A stretch of DNA of 64,000 nt, taken from NCBI GenBank assembly GCA_947499595.1, contig CANMOY010000002.1:186001-250000 (forward strand), written 5' to 3'. This document shows, piece by piece, positions 26,198-35,058 of the stretch. Source of the DNA: an uncultured Mesonia sp. Its GTDB lineage: Bacteria; Bacteroidota; Bacteroidia; Flavobacteriales; Flavobacteriaceae. The position numbers and the translations under genes are program-made. The notes beneath the pieces were generated by a model. It did no database searches and was not told where the DNA came from. It saw only the letters and a list, made by a program, of their open reading frames with translations. Each line of letters starts with the position of its first letter. Within the stretch, counting starts at the first letter, position 1.

Positions 26198-26441
26198 AAT
26201 AAAAAATTTAAGTTAATATTAATCAAACCTAAAAAAAAAAACGATTTAACCAAATTTTTAGCATATTAATCGGTTATTTTTAAAAGTAGGTTGTTAAAAG
26301 CCGAATTGCGGTTATAAGGCTGCCTCAAAAAAAGAGGTATTATTCACGAGCCAGTAGGCTTATGATATAGCTAAAAGGTAATTTTATTTTTACAACCACT
26401 CTTGTTTTTATTAGGAGTAATTCTATCCGCTTTAAGCGAAA

Positions 26442-28850
26442 TTAATCCAGGCGTTCGCGTTCGCTTTGGTCTATGGTTCTTTGGTTGTCTTTAAGTAAAG
26501 TATTCCCGAAATTATAAGTAAAGCCAAGTTGTACATATCTATTTTCTGGTAAGGCATAGTAACCGTTATTTTGGTTGAGATAAACCGATTTTAATCGGGA
26601 CGCATATTGATTAAAGATATCGGCAATTTGAAGCGATAATTCACCTTTATTGTTCCACAAAGACTTGTTCACTCCTAAAGTAAGATTATTTAAATTATCA
26701 ACTACAAAAGAACCACTTAGGTAATTAGAAATATATAAGAACGACGCATCTGCGCTCCAGGTTTGATCTTTTGATAGGGTAAAACTACTATACAAAGAAC
26801 TGTAAAAACCGTTCACCTCATTAGTGTATGCGTTTTCTGGGCTCAAAAGTGCAGGAAAACGTTCTTCTTCGTGAAAAACAGATAGTATGGCTTGTGCATA
26901 CCACCAACCGAAGAGATAACGACCGTGAAAAACATCTAATCCCCATGATTTACTGTCAATTGCATTTAGAGGTATGTTTTGTAACAGACGCAAGCTGTTG
27001 TCTTGAAAAGTCAACTGAGTGGTGTTTCTGCCGTTATCACGATAATATAAATCTAGGCTATAATTATTTCCAAAAAGATATTTAAAAGAAAAATTATTGC
27101 TTATTGCTGCCAACAGCCTTTCATTACCGGTGCGTAAACTATTTTCATTGATAAAATAAGAAAACGGATTTAATAATTCATAATTGGGCCGATCTATATT
27201 ACGGGAATAATCAAAGACTAGTTGCTGCTTTTCGTCGATGGCGTAGCTAAGGTTTATTTTAGGAAAAAGACTGGTGTACTCGCGTTTAAAATTGTGAGTG
27301 TTGGCAATATTTTCTCCTTTTCTATAGGTGTGTTCTACACGCAGTCCGCCTTGAGCGGTCCATTTTTTAACATTTGTTTTTACGCTGGTATAAGCTGCCC
27401 AGATATTTTCTCTATAGTCAAAGGCGTTGAAATTGGGTACATTCTGTACTGCCTGAGCATCACTTTTAATATTGGTATAAGCTAAACTATTTTCAGAATT
27501 GATATGCGATAGTTTTATGCCGGCAACAAAGTCTATATTTTTAAAAGAGTTTTCAAAGTCTAACCCCGTAGCATAAATATCAATTTTTTGATTGGCATCT
27601 GTGGTAAAGCTATTTTCATTGAGCACACTTAAATCATCTGCTTTATAAATAGTTTGAATGTCTTGATTTATGTTTCGGTCAAAAAAAGTTTGGTGGTAAT
27701 GAGCTTTAATTAAGCTTTGCTCATTTATTTGGTAATGATACGCCAGATTTAGACCTAAATTTAAGCGCTCTGTATCTAAAAGACTACGGGTGTTAAATAA
27801 AGAGTCTCTGGTTTTCTGGCTATTAAATATTTGAGTTTTTCCTCGTATATTGTCTTCTTGAAAAGGGGTGAAATTGGTATTTAAGCTCAACAAAAGCTTT
27901 TCTTTGTTACTCAAAATATAATCAATAGCTGTATTTAATTGGTAACTTCTTGCTTGCGTTGTTTTTTCAAAGTCGGTTTGCCAGTTTTCAAAAATCAAGT
28001 CTCGATTATCCAAAAAATTGATATAACTTTCATCTTGCTTGAGCCTTTTTTCTGGCGAAAACGATAGGTTGGCAAAAAGATTAAGCTTTTTGGTTTTATA
28101 AAAATGGTTGCTATTTAATTGATATTTGGCATATACCCCTTGTTTATATTGCGCGGCAACACTGCCTTTGTAACCAGGCAACCATAAAGAATTGGTTACA
28201 ATATTTAAAATTACACGTTCGTTAGCATCATAAGCCGCAGAAGGGTTTGTAATTAATTCAATTTTGTCTATAGCCTCACCGCTATAATTTTCGAGCATGT
28301 TTTGCACTTCTTCTGTACTTAAATAAACCTTTCTATTGTTTATATACACGCTGGCCTTGGCTCCTTTAACCATTAATTTATCACCTAAATTTACAACTCC
28401 AGGAGTATGTTTAGCAATATCCCAAGCACTACTAGATGAGAGGCTTGTGTTGGCTACTTCAAAAATAAGTCGGTCTGCTAGTTGTATTAATTTAGGTTTT
28501 CTTAAGGTAATAGCCACCTGCTCTAAAAGCGATTCTTCTTCTTTTAATATAAATGTTTCTAGGTTTACATTTTTATCTAAAATAACTGTTTTGGTTAAAG
28601 GTTTGTAACCTATGTAACTAACCTCTATTTTATATTTACCGCTGCTTAAATTATCAAAATGAAAAGCACCAAGGTTGTCGCTACTGGTGCCTTTAACAAA
28701 ACTAGAATCTTTGGCTTGATACAAAATAATATTGGTAAAAGCTATGGGGTTTTGCTGGTTATTAAAAACCTTCCCTTTTATATGCAGTTGTGCGTTAAGG
28801 TTGCTGCTAAACGCCAATAAAAAACAAGTATAAATTAAAAATCTAATCAA
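26442..28850 (-). CDS. TonB-dependent-type outer-membrane receptor with CarboxypepD-regulatory domain
   Basis: This 802-residue outer-membrane protein has a signal peptide cleaved at LNA-Q (residue 20) and a regulatory-like domain (about 22-105, with GKVFNNQQNPIAFTNIILYQ). A plug-like domain follows (about 120-215, DIAKHTPGVVNLGDKLMVKG and SAAYDANERVILNIVTN), then a barrel of the OMP_b-brl_3 type. The C-terminus is unusual: after the last strand (YVQLGFTYNFGN) there is a polar tail ending QRTIDQSERERLD instead of a terminal aromatic. It is related to, but clearly different from, the receptor downstream, and 244 nt of non-coding DNA separate it from the next gene. Ligand unknown. Confidence 0.88.
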   Translation of the reverse strand: MIRFLIYTCFLLAFSSNLNAQLHIKGKVFNNQQNPIAFTNIILYQAKDSSFVKGTSSDNLGAFHFDNLSSGKYKIEVSYIGYKPLTKTVILDKNVNLETFILKEEESLLEQVAITLRKPKLIQLADRLIFEVANTSLSSSSAWDIAKHTPGVVNLGDKLMVKGAKASVYINNRKVYLSTEEVQNMLENYSGEAIDKIELITNPSAAYDANERVILNIVTNSLWLPGYKGSVAAQYKQGVYAKYQLNSNHFYKTKKLNLFANLSFSPEKRLKQDESYINFLDNRDLIFENWQTDFEKTTQARSYQLNTAIDYILSNKEKLLLSLNTNFTPFQEDNIRGKTQIFNSQKTRDSLFNTRSLLDTERLNLGLNLAYHYQINEQSLIKAHYHQTFFDRNINQDIQTIYKADDLSVLNENSFTTDANQKIDIYATGLDFENSFKNIDFVAGIKLSHINSENSLAYTNIKSDAQAVQNVPNFNAFDYRENIWAAYTSVKTNVKKWTAQGGLRVEHTYRKGENIANTHNFKREYTSLFPKINLSYAIDEKQQLVFDYSRNIDRPNYELLNPFSYFINENSLRTGNERLLAAISNNFSFKYLFGNNYSLDLYYRDNGRNTTQLTFQDNSLRLLQNIPLNAIDSKSWGLDVFHGRYLFGWWYAQAILSVFHEEERFPALLSPENAYTNEVNGFYSSLYSSFTLSKDQTWSADASFLYISNYLSGSFVVDNLNNLTLGVNKSLWNNKGELSLQIADIFNQYASRLKSVYLNQNNGYYALPENRYVQLGFTYNFGNTLLKDNQRTIDQSERERLD

Positions 28851-28932
28851 CTACAAACCAATTACATCGTGCTAGTACGAAATTACTTAATTCTATTTAA
28901 CTTTTGCAACTTATTTTTGAAAATCAAAATAG

Positions 28933-28940
28933 TATATTTG
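28933..28940 (+). promoter_or_regulatory. Putative -7 element of lepA
   Basis: TATATTTG is a full TAnnTTTG match, 53 nt before the lepA ATG. Nearby TTTG motifs are at non-standard spacing. Confidence 0.5.
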
Positions 28941-28956
28941 CAATTACAAGTAAAAA

Positions 28957-28972
28957 GTGACTTACAAGTCAC
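28957..28972. promoter_or_regulatory. 16-bp dyad in the lepA leader
   Basis: GTGACTT and AAGTCAC form a perfect inverted repeat around AC, between the putative transcription start and the lepA start codon. It could be an operator or a small mRNA hairpin. Confidence 0.35.
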
Positions 28973-28993
28973 CCATTTTTTAGAATATTATTT

Positions 28994-30790
28994 ATGAAGC
29001 ACATAAGAAACTTTTGTATCATCGCTCATATAGACCACGGTAAGAGTACTTTGGCCGATAGGCTTTTAGATTTCACTGGTTCGGTTACCGAAAGAGAGAA
29101 GCAAGCACAACTTCTAGACAGTATGGATCTAGAGCGAGAACGCGGCATTACCATTAAAAGTCATGCCATACAAATGCGTTTTCCTTATCAAGGAGAAGAA
29201 TATGTGCTTAATTTGATCGATACACCTGGACACGTAGATTTCTCATATGAGGTTTCTCGATCTATTGCTGCCTGCGAAGGAGCTCTGTTGGTGGTAGATG
29301 CGGCACAAAGCATACAAGCCCAAACCATATCAAATCTATATTTAGCGCTTGAAAATGACCTAGAAATTATTCCTGTTTTAAACAAGGTAGATTTACCTAG
29401 TGCCAACCCCGAGGAGGTGACCGATGATATTGTTGATCTATTGGGTTGCGATGCATCTGAAGTAATTCCTGCAAGTGCAAAAACCGGTATAGGAATAGAA
29501 GAGATTTTAACTGCTATTATTGAGCGTATTCCTGCACCTACAGGAAAAGTTGACGCTCCTCTTAGGGCGCTTATTTTTGACTCGGTTTATAATCCTTTTC
29601 GTGGTGTAGAAACTTATTTTAGAGTAATTAATGGAAGCATTAAAAAAGGCCAACACATTAAATTTGTGGCGACGGGTAAAGATTATTATGCCGATGAGGT
29701 AGGTACTTTGCTGCTAAAACAGAGTCCGCAAAAAGAAATAAAAACGGGAGATGTAGGTTATTTAATCACGGGAATAAAAGATGCGCGTGATGTTAAGGTG
29801 GGAGACACAATCACCGATGCTAAAAATCCTACCACCGAGGCCGTTGCCGGATTTGAGGATGTGAAACCAATGGTATTTGCGGGTATTTATCCAGTAGATA
29901 CAGAAGATTATGAAGAGCTGCGTAACTCTATGGAAAAACTACAGCTAAATGACGCTTCGCTGGTTTTTACTCCCGAAAGTTCTGCCGCTTTAGGTTTTGG
30001 TTTTCGATGCGGTTTCTTAGGAATGTTACACCTAGAAATCATACAGGAAAGATTAGAGCGGGAGTTTGATATGACTGTAATCACCACGGTACCTAACGTA
30101 TCTTATCACGCGTTTACCAATAAAGAACCCGATGAGGTGATTTTGGTTAATAACCCGTCAGATTTGCCCGAACCATCCAAGTTGAATAGGGTAGAAGAGC
30201 CATACATCAAGGCAACTATTATCACCAAAGCCGATTTTGTTGGCCCAGTGATGTCTTTATGTATAGAAAAACGAGGCGAAATCGTAAACCAAACTTATTT
30301 AACTCCAGAGCGTGTGGAGCTTACTTTTAATATGCCTTTGGCTGAGATTGTATTTGACTTTTATGATCGTCTTAAAACGGTATCTAAAGGTTATGCCTCG
30401 TTTGATTATGCCCCAATTGGCCTTAAACCTTCAAAATTGGTAAAGGTAGATGTCTTGCTTAATGGGAATACTGTAGATGCGCTATCGGCTTTACTTCACG
30501 TAGATAACGCCTACGATATTGGGAAAAAAATGTGTGAAAAATTGAAAGAATTAATTCCGCGACAGCAATTTGATATTCCTATACAAGCGGCTATAGGAGC
30601 AAAAATTATTGCAAGAGAAACGGTTAAAGCGCTGCGTAAAGATGTAACGGCAAAATGTTATGGAGGAGATATTTCTCGTAAGCGTAAACTTTTAGAAAAA
30701 CAGAAAAAAGGTAAAAAACGAATGCGACAAGTGGGTAATGTAGAGATACCACAAGAAGCATTTATGGCAGTACTTAAATTAAATGACTAA
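28994..30790 (+). CDS. lepA: Elongation factor 4 (back-translocating GTPase)
   Basis: This ribosome-associated GTPase acts under ionic or other stress. The 598-residue protein begins [20 protein letters not shown], with the G1 P-loop AHIDHGKS, the switch I/G2 region RERGITIK, G3 DTPGHVDF, G4 NKVDLPSA and G5 SAKTG. The EF-G-like domains and the LepA-specific C-terminal domain follow, with the stretch [19 protein letters not shown] and the final [11 protein letters not shown]. Length is normal. It is monocistronic, with its own promoter-like box and a strong terminator 10 nt after the stop. Confidence 0.98.
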   Translation: MKHIRNFCIIAHIDHGKSTLADRLLDFTGSVTEREKQAQLLDSMDLERERGITIKSHAIQMRFPYQGEEYVLNLIDTPGHVDFSYEVSRSIAACEGALLVVDAAQSIQAQTISNLYLALENDLEIIPVLNKVDLPSANPEEVTDDIVDLLGCDASEVIPASAKTGIGIEEILTAIIERIPAPTGKVDAPLRALIFDSVYNPFRGVETYFRVINGSIKKGQHIKFVATGKDYYADEVGTLLLKQSPQKEIKTGDVGYLITGIKDARDVKVGDTITDAKNPTTEAVAGFEDVKPMVFAGIYPVDTEDYEELRNSMEKLQLNDASLVFTPESSAALGFGFRCGFLGMLHLEIIQERLEREFDMTVITTVPNVSYHAFTNKEPDEVILVNNPSDLPEPSKLNRVEEPYIKATIITKADFVGPVMSLCIEKRGEIVNQTYLTPERVELTFNMPLAEIVFDFYDRLKTVSKGYASFDYAPIGLKPSKLVKVDVLLNGNTVDALSALLHVDNAYDIGKKMCEKLKELIPRQQFDIPIQAAIGAKIIARETVKALRKDVTAKCYGGDISRKRKLLEKQKKGKKRMRQVGNVEIPQEAFMAVLKLND

Positions 30791-30800
30791 CTTTTATGTA

Positions 30801-30830
30801 TAAAACCCCTTTCATAAGGGGTTTTATTTT
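30801..30830 (+). terminator. Intrinsic terminator of lepA
   Basis: An 11-bp perfect stem (TAAAACCCCTT with AAGGGGTTTTA) closes the 4-nt loop TCAT and runs into a T-rich tail. It also faces the small lipoprotein gene that converges from the right. Confidence 0.85.
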
Positions 30831-30839
30831 GAAACTATA

Positions 30840-31109
30840 TTACTTACAGTTCATTCCTGTTTGCTCCATAGTGGAGATATATTCTTGAAAGCTCATTCCC
30901 TCCAAATCTACAATAGTCTCGTCACCATCTTCATCTATTTGGGTAATTGTGCCATCTCCATTGTCACAAAATTCACTACTAATAGACATATCACCAAAAT
31001 CTAAAGAGCAAGTCTGGCAATCGCTTGATGAGCCCCCATCGTCATCACTTGAACAAGAGGTAAATGCAAAAACCCCAGCCGTTAAGGCCATAAAAATAAT
31101 TTTTTTCAT
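30840..31109 (-). CDS. Small Asp/Ser-rich lipoprotein of unknown function
   Basis: This 89-residue lipoprotein has the lipobox FTSC with lipidated Cys19, followed by the SSDDDGGSSSD tether common in flavobacterial surface lipoproteins. The mature part is strongly acidic with four further cysteines (31, 34, 48, 88), the first two as CQTC, so one or two disulfides are likely. I do not recognise a named family. It stands alone, converging on lepA, with a 288-nt non-coding gap upstream to yebC. Confidence 0.75.
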   Translation of the reverse strand: MKKIIFMALTAGVFAFTSCSSDDDGGSSSDCQTCSLDFGDMSISSEFCDNGDGTITQIDEDGDETIVDLEGMSFQEYISTMEQTGMNCK

Positions 31110-31397
31110 TTTAATATGTTTTGTTAATAAAATGTGAAATTAAAAGTTTTTATTTAAAATGCAAATTATTGTGTCATTTTTATTAAAAAAATACTAAAAT
31201 TTAATGTAAGCTGCCTCTATTCCGTTAATTACGATATTAAGTAGTCTTACAATTATACCATTTAGAAAAGTAAATAGATAGAATAGTAAACAAGTTAGAG
31301 CCTAATATTTCCTTTTAGTTATAATTAGCTTTTTATGGGTTGCTTTTTAAGTTTAAAATAGCTATAATCTATTGTTTTAATTTTTAAATTCACAATT

Positions 31398-32156
31398 ATG
31401 GCAGGTCATAGTAAATGGGCCAATATAAAGCATAGAAAAGGAGCGCAGGATAAAAAAAGAGCCAAACAATTTACCCGGGCAATTAAAGAAATAAGTGTGG
31501 CAGTTAAAGAAGGTGGAGGGCCAGACCCGGATGCCAACCCAGCCCTGCGCAATGCAATTGCCAATGCCAAAGGGGTTAATATGCCTAAAGACACGATCAA
31601 CAGGGCCATCAAAAAAGCAAGTGGCGCAGATGCCGATAATTATGAGCTGGTGAGTTTTGAAGGTTATGGACCACACGGCATTGCAATTTTTGTAGAGTGC
31701 ACTACAGATAATACCAACCGTACCGTTGCCTCTATTCGATCTATATTTTCAAAAAATGGAGGTAATCTAGGCACCAATGGCTCATTAGAATTTTTATTTG
31801 ATCGCAAAGGGGTTTTTGCGATAGAAAAAGATAAGTTAAGTGTAAATTTTGAAGATATTGAGTTGGCGCTTATTGAGGCTGGGGCCGAAGAATTTGAGCA
31901 TACCGATAATTTTATTTACATCTATACCAATTTTACCGATTTTGGGAAGATGAATGAAGCCCTTGAGAGATTAAATGTAGAAGTTAAAAACTCAGAATTA
32001 CAACGCATACCCTTAAACACGACAAGTCTGCCAGTTGCGCAAGCACAAGAAATTCTTGATTTAATCGAAAAATTTGAGGAAGATGATGATGTACAAAACG
32101 TGTATCATACCCTCGAAATTACCGAAGAACTTTTAGCCAGCATAACAACCGATTAG
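31398..32156 (+). CDS. YebC/PmpR (TACO1) family protein
   Basis: This 252-residue cytoplasmic protein belongs to a family known both as DNA-binding regulators and as factors that relieve ribosome stalling on proline-rich stretches. It starts with the canonical MAGHSKWANIKHRKGAQDKK in slightly varied form and contains INRAIKKASG, YELVSFEGYGPHGIAIFVEC and TDNTNRTVASIRSIFSKNGG, the core family blocks. A three-domain layout and normal length are seen. It is a single gene between two convergent or divergent neighbours; the C-terminus meets the antiporter gene tail to tail with one base between them. Confidence 0.96.
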   Translation: MAGHSKWANIKHRKGAQDKKRAKQFTRAIKEISVAVKEGGGPDPDANPALRNAIANAKGVNMPKDTINRAIKKASGADADNYELVSFEGYGPHGIAIFVECTTDNTNRTVASIRSIFSKNGGNLGTNGSLEFLFDRKGVFAIEKDKLSVNFEDIELALIEAGAEEFEHTDNFIYIYTNFTDFGKMNEALERLNVEVKNSELQRIPLNTTSLPVAQAQEILDLIEKFEEDDDVQNVYHTLEITEELLASITTD

Positions 32157-32157
32157 C

Positions 32158-34044
32158 CTACTCGGTTTTTGCCTTTTCTTTGGGTTCTACAGTCTCTTTT
32201 AAGTCGGTTTTTTCTTGCTTGGCTTCGGTTTCAAGGGTTTTTCCTAGATACACCAAGATATAATCTTGCTCAATTTCTACCTCTTGACTGTGCGATGGAA
32301 TAATGTTCAATTCGCCTTGCTTATCTTTTACAAATAGCGGAATGATATCCGGATCTGTTTTTGTGATCTCTATCAAGCCGCTATAATGCTCTTGAGAATT
32401 AAGCTTTATTTCTTTTATTTGAGGGTATTTCCTCGCCGTTTCTGTGAGTTTTATAAAATCATCGGTAGGAGAAAACAAGCCTTCTTTTGGATTGTTTTCG
32501 GGGTCTGTCATCTCATCTGATGATACCAATCTAAATGAACCATGCTCACCAAAATGGTTTTGAAACTTTTCAATAGCAGTCTGGTTAATTTCAGTATTTC
32601 CGGTGAGTGCCATTAGATAACCCACGTCGTTAAGTTCTATATTGTTGGTTAATTCATCTGAATATACACTCACTTCCATCGCTTCTAATCCCAGGTTTTT
32701 TGCTTTACGGATGTTGTTTCGGTTGTTGTCTACCAATACAACGTGGCGGTTGTTCTGTTTTAAATAGCTACCAATAAGTCGGGACACCGAAGAGGCACCA
32801 ACTATTAAAATGCCGCTGCTATGGGTAAGAAATACACCCACCAATTTAGCAAAACTTCTTGCTGTAGTTGCATTGAGTAAAACGGTGCCCAACACAATCA
32901 TAAACACTAATGGGGTGATGTATTCTGCACCAGCTACCCCTTGACTGGCTAGCTTTAAGCCAAATAAAGAAGCAATACCCGCTGCAACAATACCACGCGG
33001 ACCCACCCAACTGATAAAGATTTTTTCATTGGTTTTTAAACTTGATTTGATGCTGCTTAGAAATACTCCTAAAGGTCTTACCACAAAAACTACGATAGCA
33101 AATAAGATTAAGGCATTCCAGTTATAAACCAAGAGTAAATCTTCCATATTTATATTGGCTGCCAACAAAATAAAGAGGATAGATATAAGCAACACGCTTA
33201 GCGACTCTTTAAAATAGAGTATTTCTTTAATATTAGGCAAATTAATATTACCCATTACCAACCCCATAATTACAACCGCCAAAAGTCCGCTTTCGTGGGC
33301 AAAAGCATCAGATAATACGAAAACTCCCAAAACGGTAGCTAAGGTAAATACGTTTAGTAAATAGTGCGGTATTATGTTTCTTTTAATTGCAAAAGCAAGG
33401 GTATGGGCAAAAGTGAACCCGAAAGTAAATCCGAAAAGAACTATTTTACCAAATTCAATCAATGCGGTTTGCGTAAACTCCTTTCCTTCACCAGCACTTA
33501 TAAATTCGAAAACCAATACAGCGACAAGAGCACCAATTGGATCTATTAAGATACCTTCCCATTTTAAAATAGCCGAAACATCTTTCTTAAGCGGAATGTT
33601 ACGTAATATAGGGGTGATAACTGTAGGCCCTGTAACAATAATTAAAGCTGCAAAAAGAAATGATATTTGCCATGAGAGCCCAAAGATTAAGTGGGCCGCT
33701 ATTCCGGCACCAATAAAAGTGACGACCACGGCCACGGTAATTAATTTTACGATAACCGGTCCTACGTTTAAAATTTCATTCCGCCGCAAGGTTAAACCAC
33801 CTTCAAAAAGGATAATGCTTATAGCTAGTGAAACAAAATAAAATAAACTCTCACCAGGAAAAAGACCAGAGGTTCCATTCCATATAGGTTCGATTAGTTT
33901 ACTCCCATCTTCTGTAAATAAAGTAGCAATTGGCCCTACAAATAAACCAATAAGAATGAGTGGTAAGATGGCCGGTATTTTAAATTTCCAAGCTACCCAT
34001 TGGGCTAATATTCCTAAAATTATAATTCCGGCTAATTCTACCAT
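32158..34044 (-). CDS. CPA-family sodium/proton antiporter with C-terminal TrkA-N domain
   Basis: This 628-residue inner-membrane protein has about 12 hydrophobic helices in residues 1-400 with cation/proton-exchange motifs (LFEGGLTLRRNEI, ALIIVTGPTVITPIL, WVGPRGIVAAG), which point to the NhaP-like CPA1 branch. A cytosolic nucleotide-binding TrkA-N fold follows (about 415-530, starting SSGILIVGASSVSRLIGSYL); its glycine motif is degenerate, so NAD binding is uncertain. The tail is very Glu/Lys-rich. It probably exports Na+ or K+ for pH and salt control. It is divergent from the MBL-fold gene. Confidence 0.9.
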   Translation of the reverse strand: MVELAGIIILGILAQWVAWKFKIPAILPLILIGLFVGPIATLFTEDGSKLIEPIWNGTSGLFPGESLFYFVSLAISIILFEGGLTLRRNEILNVGPVIVKLITVAVVVTFIGAGIAAHLIFGLSWQISFLFAALIIVTGPTVITPILRNIPLKKDVSAILKWEGILIDPIGALVAVLVFEFISAGEGKEFTQTALIEFGKIVLFGFTFGFTFAHTLAFAIKRNIIPHYLLNVFTLATVLGVFVLSDAFAHESGLLAVVIMGLVMGNINLPNIKEILYFKESLSVLLISILFILLAANINMEDLLLVYNWNALILFAIVVFVVRPLGVFLSSIKSSLKTNEKIFISWVGPRGIVAAGIASLFGLKLASQGVAGAEYITPLVFMIVLGTVLLNATTARSFAKLVGVFLTHSSGILIVGASSVSRLIGSYLKQNNRHVVLVDNNRNNIRKAKNLGLEAMEVSVYSDELTNNIELNDVGYLMALTGNTEINQTAIEKFQNHFGEHGSFRLVSSDEMTDPENNPKEGLFSPTDDFIKLTETARKYPQIKEIKLNSQEHYSGLIEITKTDPDIIPLFVKDKQGELNIIPSHSQEVEIEQDYILVYLGKTLETEAKQEKTDLKETVEPKEKAKTE

Positions 34045-34187
34045 AGGTTTTATTTTTGAAACGAAAATACTACTTTTTTAAAAAAAGCCTTTGACAATGT
34101 TAAAAAAGCTGTGTTAAATATACTTTTAAACCCAATAAAACCTAATGATTTTATTATTTTGCAGCAAAAATAAATTTTATATTTTTT

Positions 34188-35051
34188 ATGAAACTTTATC
34201 CTATTGAAGCAGGAAACTTTAAGTTAGATGGTGGAGCCATGTTTGGTGTGGTACCTAAAAGTTTATGGTCTAGAACCAATCCTGCCGATTCTAACAATAT
34301 GATAGATATCGCAGCGCGCTGTCTTTTGATTGAGGAAGGAGATAAATTGATTTTGATTGATAATGGTTTAGGCGATAAGCAATCTGATAAATTTTTCAGT
34401 TACTACTATCGCTGGGGCGATGACTCTTTAGAAAAATCATTAAAAAAAGCAGGTTTTCATCCAGATGATATCACCGATGTTTTTATGACTCACCTACACT
34501 TTGATCACTGTGGGGGTTCAATTGCTTGGAATAAAGACCGTACAGGATATGAACCCGCCTTTAAAAATGCAAAATTTTGGACCAATGAGGAGCATTGGAA
34601 ATGGGCAACCAATCCTAATGATAGAGAAAAAGCATCGTTTTTAAAAGAGAATTTATTACCCATGCAAGAAAGCGGGCAATTAAGTTTTTTACCTCGTAAC
34701 GGTCAAGATTTCCAACACAACCAAGAATTAAATTTTGGAATAAGATTTGTGAATGGACATACCGAAAAGCAAATGATTCCACATATCAATTATCAAGGTA
34801 AAAAACTGGTTTTTATGGCCGATTTGTTGCCTACAGCAGGGCACGTGCCTTTACCTTATGTAATGGGGTACGATACAAGACCTTTGCTAACTTTACAAGA
34901 AAAGAAAGCTTTTTTAGAAGAAGCGGCAGCTCAACAATATTATTTGTTCTTAGAGCATGATGCCCATAATGAAATCATCACGCTTAAGCATACAGAAAAA
35001 GGAGTGAGAGTAGATAAAATATACACCTTTAACGAAGTTTTTAATAATTAA
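34188..35051 (+). CDS. MBL-fold metallo-hydrolase
   Basis: This 287-residue cytosolic hydrolase of the metallo-beta-lactamase superfamily has the two-metal motif THLHFDHCGG (His102, His104, Asp106, His107), a further His in FVNGHTEKQ, Asp in FMADLLPTAGH and His in LEHDAHNE. The family covers many substrates (quorum-sensing lactonases and others), and nothing here fixes the reaction. The stop is 7 nt before the S8 peptidase gene, so they probably share a transcript. Confidence 0.9.
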   Translation: MKLYPIEAGNFKLDGGAMFGVVPKSLWSRTNPADSNNMIDIAARCLLIEEGDKLILIDNGLGDKQSDKFFSYYYRWGDDSLEKSLKKAGFHPDDITDVFMTHLHFDHCGGSIAWNKDRTGYEPAFKNAKFWTNEEHWKWATNPNDREKASFLKENLLPMQESGQLSFLPRNGQDFQHNQELNFGIRFVNGHTEKQMIPHINYQGKKLVFMADLLPTAGHVPLPYVMGYDTRPLLTLQEKKAFLEEAAAQQYYLFLEHDAHNEIITLKHTEKGVRVDKIYTFNEVFNN

Positions 35052-35058
35052 ATAAACC

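Noticed and set aside
26198-26441. Possible terminator in the gap between the two receptor gene groups
   Set aside because: The only hairpin found (CCTC around seven A with GAGG) has a 4-bp stem and no T-run.
22477-28850. Considered as a polysaccharide utilisation locus
   Set aside because: There is no SusD-like lipoprotein, glycoside hydrolase or hybrid sensor nearby.
32158-34044. Considered as a KefB/KefC potassium efflux system
   Set aside because: The membrane motifs fit the NhaP-like CPA1 branch better and no KefF/KefG-type partner is adjacent; TrkA-N alone is not diagnostic.
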